Shown in pieces: positions 55,451 through 64,000 of a stretch of 64,000 nucleotides of DNA. Made by a program: the position numbers and the translations under genes. The notes below the pieces were generated by a model that searched no databases, was not told where the DNA came from, and saw only the letters and a list, made by a program, of their open reading frames with translations. Origin of the DNA: Stachybotrys elegans (lineage: Eukaryota; Ascomycota; Sordariomycetes; Hypocreales; Stachybotryaceae); NCBI GenBank assembly GCA_020746835.1, contig JAGPNK010000005.1, forward strand, positions 1,550,001 to 1,614,000. Reading direction: 5' to 3'. Position 1 is the first letter of the stretch, and every line of letters begins with the position of its first letter.

Positions 55451-58400
55451 CCACCAGAAGGAAAAGAACCACCAAACTGCGCCACCGTACAGTGACGCTG
55501 GCGCCCCCTCCCCCTTCCTCTTCCTCTATCAAATCAGTCCACGGCCATGATCTCCTACCATCGCATTCACGCTCATTCAGCCTAATGAGGGCAATGTATC
55601 ACCGGCAGTAACTCTTGTCCCCGTGGCCGTTGTCTTCATGGTACGGAGATAACTTCTGTGCAGACCTACTGACCAGACAGTAGGGCCAACCGAAGGGTAA
55701 CCTTGGACAAGGGCGGGAGCAGGGGGGACAACGCACAGGCAGATAGCGAACCAACCGATCCAAGCCTACTCGAACCGGACTTGCATAACAAGACAATTGC
55801 CCGGCTAGACCGACAAGGCCGAGTCGCTGTCGCTCGTGTGGCTATCGATAGTCATATTTGAAGATGCAAATCACGGGGTGCGGAACCCTAAACCACCAAA
55901 AGCGCAGTAGCGTCATCTCCCATGGATGTGCCTCTGGCCGCTCAGGCTTGCCGGGGTGCTTAAAGCGCGTTGTGGGAAGAGCCTCGGGCCGCCAGGCATG
56001 CAGGCACAATGAACTGTACCTCTCGTCTTCTTCAACACTATGTGTCCGACTCATCGCACACCACAAGAGCAAGACCACGGCGCGAGCCGTGATGTGTTTT
56101 GGATGACCTTTGGGGGGGATTCTCGATGTCACCTAACCGGACGCCACGGAAGCTTTGTGCCTAGGTGGCAAGCGATCTACCAACCGTCTCCCTACCAGGT
56201 GGTACCCTCCCGCGGTGATAACCCACAACCTACTATGGCTACTTTGGTCACAGTGGACTTGCGGCATCCCACCCTGGTGTTCTGGGGTAGTGGTTTCCTT
56301 TGCATGTTGTCTGAACTTGGCTTGCGAACTCCAGCCTCATATGATAAGCCTTTGGAGACATTATGAGGAGAACACACCAGGGAGGTGACATAGGCAGACT
56401 ACGAGTTGGTGTTTCGGTGATGTCTCTGGCTTGTCGGCGCGCGGCTCTACTGTGTGCCAGCCAGGGACTTACCACACCTGGTTCTTGTTTGAGTCGCAAC
56501 CGGCTGACGATACAGCATGCTCATGATGCTTGGGCCATGATACCGGACCATCCCAGGTATGCCACCGAGACCGCTAGCCCGAATGCAGGTCGCCACCAAA
56601 TCATGTGGGGTTGGGTGTCGCCCTGAAATTGTCAACCGTGATGATGATGCTGGCCAATACGGACCTTCGTTGAAAGCATCACGAGCGGGCTTGCACCCCC
56701 CCCATCGTGCATTGGCCAATCCTCCGTACTGGCTGCGACATCAAGCAATTCAGGGCTCTGGGATAAATGGTCATATGGGTGGGTGGATAGAACAACCAGC
56801 ATAAGGCCCAACAGTGTCTGTAGATTGATGGCCAACCAGGACAGCCTGGGCGTGAGATCTCACCACCCCCGCTCTTCTTGCTCGTACACCTTTGTTGTAC
56901 ATATGTATGATCCCCACGGCAAGATATCCTTGTGGTAGATGTCCTTCTTCTGTGACAGCCAGGAAGCTTCCCCCTTCCTGAGCAATGTCATAGCTCTCCA
57001 TCTCCCACGGGTGGATAGATGCGTGAAGCTCATGCGCCGTCCCGGCAGGCAAGACTTATATGTGCTTGCGGCACGGACAGGTGGCGTGGTTTGCGTGGGA
57101 GCATTCATGGTTATGGAGCCATCCGTTTCCAACAAGATGCGACGAGTCGTGCAGCTGGGGATACCCAAAGCTACATGAGAGTTCCGCATGTTGGCCACGC
57201 GCCGCAGGTAGTGCTGAGTACCGGGTACATTGGTAGGGAGGTATAGTATCTCAAGTCTCAGAGCCAAGTCCATCCCCAGGCTAAGATTAGCATCATCTCG
57301 CCCTTTGTGCCTGTGGTGCATAGTAGTTCTTAGCGCCCAGTATCCTTCGGGGTATTAATCATTCATCATCAGGGCACAGTCCATCTCAGATCCATCGTTG
57401 GGGAAAGGACGAGGCCTTGGACAGGACAAGACGGCAGCGTTGGATTGGGTTCGGCACGTCATGCAGCTGTGACCAGTACTACAGCAACCCTCCCCTCCAT
57501 GGTACTTTATCTTGCAGCAGGCAGCACCCCAATGATATCGGCAATTGGCTTGGCTCCTCGGCACCTACTCCGGGTGTCTTGGCCCAGCTGTTTCGCAGGC
57601 TGCGAAATTCGCGCTACGAGCACACACGCCCGATGCCATGACGCAGACGCCGCCTATGTAGGCAACGTCGTGTGGTGGTCGCGCTGCCGCTGGGCCACGG
57701 ACCCTCTTGCATTCCAGAAGACCGATCTCAAGACAGTCAGATGGTGTCTTGGTTCTAGCCGAGATATTCGCTGGACAATTGTCTAACGAACATATTACTG
57801 AGCAGTCCCCTTCGACCGGGATCATCGCAGTGGTCGATCACAGTGGGGCTTCAATCTGCCGGTCCTACCCTATACTAGTACACATGGTTGCATGCTTTGG
57901 CAGCTTGGGGTGCGTAGAGGCTCATCGTGGAGGATGTAAGTACGGGATGGTTGCTTGTGTTCTGGTATAACGTGTATGGGTGCAATCTTGTCTTCTGCTA
58001 CCGGATGATAGCGTGCCACGTCACGCGAGGTTATGTCGGGTTCGATACATTACCCTAACGGAGCCTCCTTGCTGTCACAGTCGAGAACACATATATCCAC
58101 AGCTGCCGTTAGACACTTCCTCCTTATGATGCCCCGGCTTGGAAAGAAAAAAATATCTACAACAAAGCAAAAGCATACGGAAAAATCATATGCAGGCAAA
58201 CGATGATACCAAACAATAATACTTTAGGTACATAGATACGAAGGCAGTACGAAGCCCTCTGTAGCTGCAGTGGTTGGTAGGGCGGACCCGCTATTAGTAG
58301 CCCCTGGCCTTTTCAGCATGACCAGCGTCCAGAAGGGGTAAGGGGAAAATTCCGGATAGAGCCCAAGGACGACGATAAGACGACGTGCGTACGTCTGAAG

Positions 58401-58468
58401 AAAGGCATCAGGGACAGCTCCGACCAACGAAACCAGCATCGAACCGCAACGCATCCGACTCCACGACC

Positions 58469-59613
58469 ATGGCACCACGGTTCAACATACCGCCAGTCAC
58501 GCGCGCTGTGCTGGTCGCGCTGCTATTCCAGTCCGTACTCGACGGGGCCATCCGCTACCGGCAATGGGACGGCGAGGCCAACATCGTCATCCCCTACCTG
58601 ACGCTCGTCCCGCAGCTCTCCATCGTGTATCCCTGGACCTTCATCACGACAACGCTCGTCGAGACCAATGTCTTCACCCTCAGCATCGCAGGATTCACGC
58701 TGTACCTCGGCGGCCGGTACCTGGAGCGGGCGTGGTCGTCGGCCGAGCTGGCCAAGTTTCTCGTCATCGTTTCCTTCGTACCCAACCTGTTGACGTTTGC
58801 GACCATGTACATCTTCTTCACACTGACGCGGAGTGAGAGCTGGACGTGCGTTTTGACCCCCGAGTATTTCTATATTGGCCAGTCCCTGCTGACAACACCG
58901 ACAGCCTTGCCATCATCGCCGGTACCATACCGGTTCAGATCTCGTTCCTCGTTGCCTTCAGCCAACTCCTACCAGCACACACGGCCACCTTCTTCCGCGG
59001 CGTAGTGTCGCTCAAGGTCCCACGATCGCCCCTGATATACACCGGCCTCATCACCGTGCTGTCGCTCACACCGTTGCTTCCCAGCACCTCGGCTTGGCTC
59101 GCCATGTACGGTTTCCTCACGAGCTGGACATATCTACGATTCTACAAGACGGTATTCCCCGACCTCGACTCATCGCAGCCGACGTCCATGCGCGGCGATG
59201 CCAGCGAGACCTTCGCCTTTGCCGAGTTCTTCCCTGGCCCCGTGAAGCCCTTCGTCGCCACCGTCTCTAGCCAAATCTTCGAGGTCCTGGTGGCCATGCG
59301 CCTCTGCACACCTTTCTCGCAAGCCGACCTGTCTGCCGCCCGTGGTGACAGCATCCTGCAGCGTGGTACCCCCGGAAGCGCCCGGGCTGAGGCGGAGAGA
59401 AGGCGAGCCATCGCACTCAAGGCCCTGGATCAGAGACTGCACGCCGCCACGGCCAACACAGCCGGCCGGGCAGCGCCATCATCGGCACAGCCCGGAGGCC
59501 CCTCTGCACAGGCGCAGCCACAGCCGAGCACACAAACGGCAATGACATCGCAGCCTGGCCCCATGCTGGGTGAAACTAAGTTTGAGCCCGACCATGAAGA
59601 GGACAAGAGCTGA
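58469..59613 (+). CDS. TMEM115-type rhomboid-like Golgi membrane protein (DUF1751)
   Basis: Join 58469-58845, 58905-59613; 361 aa. Starts MAPRFNIPPVTRAVLVALLF. Six or so hydrophobic segments lie in the first 210 residues (for example YPWTFITTTLVETNVFTLSI, GFTLYLGGRYLERAWSSAEL, LAIIAGTIPVQISFLVAFSQ). The text P-W-T-(F/L)-xT-xxVE-x-N and GGR-x-LE(R/P)-xW are the marks of the TMEM115/DUF1751 branch of the rhomboid-like superfamily. No serine protease dyad (GxSG plus H) is visible, so it is a pseudoprotease-type member. The human relative is a Golgi protein linked to the COG complex and retrograde transport. The C-terminal about 130 residues are soluble and end in a Gln/Pro-rich tail (QPGGPSAQAQPQPSTQTAM). 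The in-frame frame upstream of 58469 lacks an ATG context, so this start is used. Confidence 0.9.
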
Positions 59614-62600
59614 GCGGTCAGGCCTGTGTTAGTTGTGATTGCAGGAGAGGAGAGGGAGTCTGAAGGGTGGATGTTTCTTGAGGATGACCAGCTTGCATCA
59701 TAGCGTTGTACGAAATCACTTTCCGGTGTAAGGACTAAGGGTACTCTCGTGGAATAGGAGTTGGGTTTGTCGTCTCTTAGCAAGCTACTGGAGAGTAGAA
59801 CGGGTGTTTTTTCCTGCGTATCTTGAGCTATTATGTTCTATTATCGTCTGACCGCATCTGACCTAACACGCTGGAATGGGGACTCTCACGACACGTGACT
59901 AGTGTTTATCCGCCCCAACCTACGGAGTATGCATGTGTAAGTGATGGCGGCTAAGGTTGCAGATATCAAGCCTAAATCTGTTGGCGTCTGGATGGAGACT
60001 CATCTTGGCGTGGGTTGCCGGAACGAGTCCGTGGAAACACAGATATACAAGCATTCGCTTTGTCACCAATGCGCCATCTAGGTGGAAACATTTGTACGCC
60101 CTATCTATATTGTCCCCGTTGATATGCTACGCCGCATTATGCCGCCGGCCCCCATCAGTATAGGTACTATGTATGCATGCATGAAACTCGTCTCATGAAG
60201 CAGGGGAGGGAACGATGTCAGCTGAACGGCCAACTCCATGACGAACGTGCGCCGACGCCACAGATTGGTCTAAACGTGGCGTCGAGCTGTGGCGTCAGCG
60301 GTGGAGACGAGACAAGATGGCTGGACGGGCGGGTGGATGGCTGGATGAATCCAGAGTGGGTTGATGGGGGTCGGTGGGGCAGCCTAAAGTACATACAAGG
60401 CGCTGTGCGTTGGCGCTCCTGCGGGTTCTGCGTCAGGGGGGGCAGAGGTGTCACGGGATTGCGCTCGGGTCGGCGACAAGCGTGTCTGTCGTGGATGAAG
60501 CAAGGAGGATGACTGCAGGAGGAGACAGGCACCACCCATCGAGTTGCATGAGCATAGAGTACGGGGGGACGGATGACGAGGCGGCTGAGAGCAGGCGTGC
60601 ATGCCGGCGCTCATCACGAGACGCGTACACACATAGCATACCACACGGCCTCTGTCGCATCAAGCCTGAGGCTGAAATAAGATGCCCCATTTCAAGATTG
60701 AGTATGCGATACTAGCGGTGTTCAATGCTGTCAAATACTGCGATGTGAGACGTACGGTGATGATGATCGATTGTTGTTCGAACCTGTCCAAATAAATCCC
60801 GACTCAAAAGCTGGGACGCAAAAGAAACCTACCGTCCTCAACAGGTACGGAGGAGGAGCAGAATAAAGTGGAGTTGCAATGTTGGGGACGAAAACAATAA
60901 CAATGATAATAAAAACAGAAGGGGAAAAAAAAAAGAGGATTCGGCTCTAGTGCCAAGCAGGAAAAATCGGGAGCCTAGTCCAGTCGATCTGGACTACCAA
61001 GGTTGTAAGGGTAGATGTAAGCGGCAAATCCCGGCTGCTATATGAGTACCTGAGCCACAAGCATCAAACGGGCGGAGGTATTGCTCGGAGCAAAGCAAGA
61101 TTAGGCTGGTCGTGCGCTACATTTCAAGGGAGGCGGCACAAGGAGGAGAGAGGGAGGGGTGATTGGAGGAGGGGGTCGGTTGTGGTGCAATCAGCGTCGG
61201 TGGGAGCGACTCGAGTCAGAGTGCGTAGACAAGAGGCGGCAGACCTCAGAAGTGGGAGTTGGGATCCCGAATAAATACTCACCATCCTGGAGGTTGCTGG
61301 GGATGGGCACGCAGAATGAGAGACAAAGGCAGGGACAGGGGGGTTTGCGAGGCCATGTATATCCCCCAACGCTGGACGATGTGACAAGGAGAAACGGTAA
61401 GACTACTAGTGCGTGCAGTACGTACATTAGTAGTAGCGATAGAGACAACCCGCCACGATGCCGCGTGGGCTGCCTGTTGTGTTGCGAAGTACCGTGTGCC
61501 GCCGGCATGCCACAAAAATCGCAGCGCCCATGGCGGGTGGATAAAATGGCTCTGCAATGAGATGCATCCAGCAAGAGGGCCGGAGGGCACGTACCTGTAC
61601 CGCTGCAATTAGCCAGTCCATCAATCAAAGTTTGCTTGTCTGGTGGCTTTCGTGGGCTGGGTGGTATTGAGGGCAGCGTGACTCGACACGATCTGCTTTG
61701 CTTATGGTATGGTGATGTGACGACGACGACCTTCTTTTTTCCCCCCTGCCTCGGAGAGCCTCGGTGGAGATAAGGGCCCTTTTGCGACAGGGGGCGAGGG
61801 CGATATGCAAAGGTGAGTTGATGGATGGGGGAGGGATGGGGGAGGGGGCCGCAGAATGTGGTAGAGGAGAAATGTGCGGGATGGGATGGGATGGGATGCA
61901 GGAAACATGAATGCGAGGGGGGTGGAACAATGCAAGAGGGTGAAGATTAACACAAGGGCGATGGCGAGGGGTGAGACGGCGAGGTGTCGAGATGAACCGC
62001 AGGTGAATGCCTACGATGGCAGCGTGTGCAGTAGTTTCATGTACGTCTCTCTATCTTTACTCTTCTCCTCCATATGCCGCGAGAATACATGCAGTGCCAC
62101 GACAGGGCCAGCCGAGGCTGGGGGAGAGCCAAGTCCCAAGGGCAGCAGGGCAGGGGGAGCGATGGCAGAGGCTGATGAGGACGAACAGAGAGGGAGAGGC
62201 GTCAACAGATGAATGGACTATCGTGGCACGTCAGCGAGGTCTTGGCAAGATGGGCAATGTTGCCGCTGGTCTGCACACACAAGGCGCACACCACATCACC
62301 CACCACCCATCCTTGAACCCTCGAGAAATCATGGAGATGGAGGTGGCGTGTAGATACGGGCCTGGATATGTGATGTGTCAGGGTGTCGATAGACAAAGCA
62401 AAGAGGTAAGGTAAGCAAGCTATGCCTGTGTGGTAGCGAGCAGGGGGAGGGGATGGGGGTAGGCCGGAGGTGGCCTTGAGGGGGTGTGCGCCAACGGCCG
62501 AGAAGGAACTTGGCTACAACGGAGCAACTTCTTTCTACTTGCCCACTGGAGGTAAGCCTGGCAAGCCTGGGACGACACGGGTCTCTGCATATCATCACTG

Positions 62601-64000
62601 CGACCGCAACTGCGAGCAACACATCATAAAAAAAATGGCACTAGGTGAATTCAACCGTTCACCCCCTTTTTTCCCACCCTCACCTTTCTTCTCACACCCT
62701 CCACTTTCGCTTTCCCTCCCCCTTCCCTTCAGGTTCTTTTTTCCTAGTGGTATTCTTTTCCCACTTTCCTGCCTACCCCACTGTCTCGTCTAGGGTTCCT
62801 GCCAGAACAGAGGCGGCTTAGCTCCCTCGGGCTGCCTCCTTCCAGCAGGAAACAAGCCGTGCGGTGCACCCGCCTCCTCCCTTCTCTGCCTTAGTACCCA
62901 GGCCCCTTGCCCTGCAGCCCCCAGGCAAGCATGTACTTTGTACCTCCCTCATGTTATTTCCCGGCACACTCACGGTGTGGTAAAACACCGACCCGCGACC
63001 GTTCGCACTATCGCCAGCAGGGTACTACCGAGTGATCCAAGACTTAGGCTGCCGGCAATTGACCCATGATGATTAGCATTCTTTCTATCGTTCTCATCTT
63101 GCTTCGCTTGATGAGGCGTTTCCTCCCATCGCGCCCCGTTCACCATACCAAACACCTCCTTACCCATGGTTTGGCCATGGACCCCCCTCTGCCCACCTCT
63201 TTCTTGTGCGCTTCTCGCCTCTCACGCCCTCGGTCACGTATCTTTGATTCCACAAATGCGCCGTGCATCGCAGTCGATAGGAATCCTCCCACAAGCCGAT
63301 AGGTGCTCCCAACCTCTTCCTCCTCCTCCTCCTACCTATCGACCTACGTCAGGCACCCTTGTGCCTCACGTCCAGCTGGTGTCTTGAGATCTCCTGGCGT
63401 CAGAACCCCAGTGCGACCCACGGCAGGCGGTAAAACAACCCGGTGCCACTCATCATTCACTCCCCTCCGCCCCTGTGTCTCCCCTGGCACCCGTCGCTTC
63501 GTTCTCTGGCCCACCTGGTCATGTCTTGTCTCCTTTCCCATGAAAGCCGCCCGCTCGTTGTCGACAGCCGCTTGACCCGTCCTCTTTCTTAGTCATCGGG
63601 TTGGTGGCGCACGATGGCCTAATTTTCCTCGACAACTAGTCCATGCAGGTCTGGGACTTTCAATTCCCAACCAGGGTGAGTGGTGATGACTCTGGTGCGT
63701 AATGACCTCCAAGCCTCACCTCACAGCACTTGACCTCGCGCTCATGCCACACCCCGCAATGCAACCCCAGTAACGGAAACCCGAATTTCCATCCTTCCTG
63801 CAGGCCTTACGTCTTCTGAACCAGCCCATGCCATCTCATCATCGAATCTCGGGCATCTGGGGCGTGTTCCGTGGCGCGCGGGGGCTAGGAGGATGGCTGT
63901 CCGAAGCAACTTGAGGCAAGCCAGAGAGGCTGGTTCTAGAATTGAGCTGGTTGGCTGGGCCGTCGTGATTTGCCGGCACGTCGACTGGACAGCAAGGCGT
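59614..64000. other. Gene-free right end of the window
   Basis: 4.39 kb with no recognisable gene. It includes TACGGAGTA at 59921-59929, purine-rich G tracts at 61827-61848 and an ATGGG tandem repeat at about 61878-61897. C/T-rich sequence from about 62640 to the right edge could be promoter or leader of a gene beyond the window. Confidence 0.55.
61827..61848 (+). other. Strong G-quadruplex motif
   Basis: G5-A-G3-AT-G5-A-G5, four G tracts with loops of one, two and one base, which is a very favourable quadruplex pattern. A further run of ATGGG repeats follows about 30 bp later. Confidence 0.6.

Larger units (their letters stand above)
52685..58468. other. 5.8 kb gene-free interval
   Basis: Between the divergent starts of the SIF2-like gene and the TMEM115-like gene. 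Contains a GC-TGCG run at about 52830-52862, a hexanucleotide repeat (54154-54232), an AGGTACCT at 55009-55016 and a G-rich tract at 55432-55450. All open frames are short, have no domain I can recognise and cannot be joined into a convincing spliced gene. It could hold non-coding transcripts; nothing in the sequence proves this. Confidence 0.6.

Overview
This is a window of nuclear DNA from a filamentous ascomycete, most likely a Sordariomycete and possibly Hypocreales. The reasons are short (about 45-230 nt) spliceosomal introns with GTRNGT-like donors and YAG acceptors, C/G-rich third codon positions, long regulatory intergenic spaces, and a gene set typical of Pezizomycotina: a GH128 glucanase, an ADAM metalloprotease, a Zn2Cys6 regulator, a small secreted cysteine-rich protein and an AT-hook protein. 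The species assignment is inference. Most genes are split. All exon joins given here were worked out by hand from frame continuity and splice signals, and every CDS length is divisible by three.

Layout. 1-1134 (-) holds the 5' part of a secreted GH128-type glucanase cut by the window edge. 1135-6702 has no recognisable gene. 6703-7492 (+) is a small secreted cysteine-rich protein, and 10313-11966 (+) is a Zn2Cys6 transcription factor. 13296-14204 (+) is an unknown 302-aa protein. From 14390 to 37526 the window is a dense housekeeping block: LtrA-family membrane protein (-), ATP synthase epsilon (+), NatC subunit Mak10 (+), peroxisomal adenine nucleotide carrier (-), a 1653-aa AT-hook protein (+), proteasome lid subunit Rpn6 (-), mitochondrial GrpE/Mge1 (+), replication factor C large subunit (-), mitochondrial ribosomal protein uL16m (+) and a small RFC subunit (+). 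After a 2.8 kb gap come acetyl-CoA synthetase (40285-42913, +), another 2.7 kb gap, an ADAM metalloprotease (45568-48058, +), an unknown 186-aa protein (-) and a LisH/WD40 protein of the SIF2/TBL1 type (-). A 5.8 kb gene-free stretch, a TMEM115-type membrane protein (58469-59613, +) and a final 4.4 kb without a recognisable gene follow.

How the genes work together. The block at 14-37 kb combines mitochondrial biogenesis (ATP synthase epsilon, Mge1, uL16m), protein quality control (Rpn6, Mak10) and DNA replication (two subunits of the same clamp loader within 6 kb). Promoters carry signals that fit the genes: two perfect ACGCGT boxes before the small RFC gene and weaker CGCG cores before the large one, a four-unit heat-shock-like element before Mge1, three CCAAT boxes in the divergent promoter of the ATP synthase gene, and a TATA box plus two CCCCGC sites before acetyl-CoA synthetase.

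No obviously new multi-gene system was found. The most interesting leads are the cysteine-rich secreted protein, the AT-hook protein with a KEN box and a duplicated SRSR-SP-RPQS block, the start-site question in acetyl-CoA synthetase, the cell-cycle-type boxes at the linked RFC genes, and a 17-nt micro-exon in the SIF2-like gene. No tRNA, rRNA, transposon or CRISPR array could be supported.
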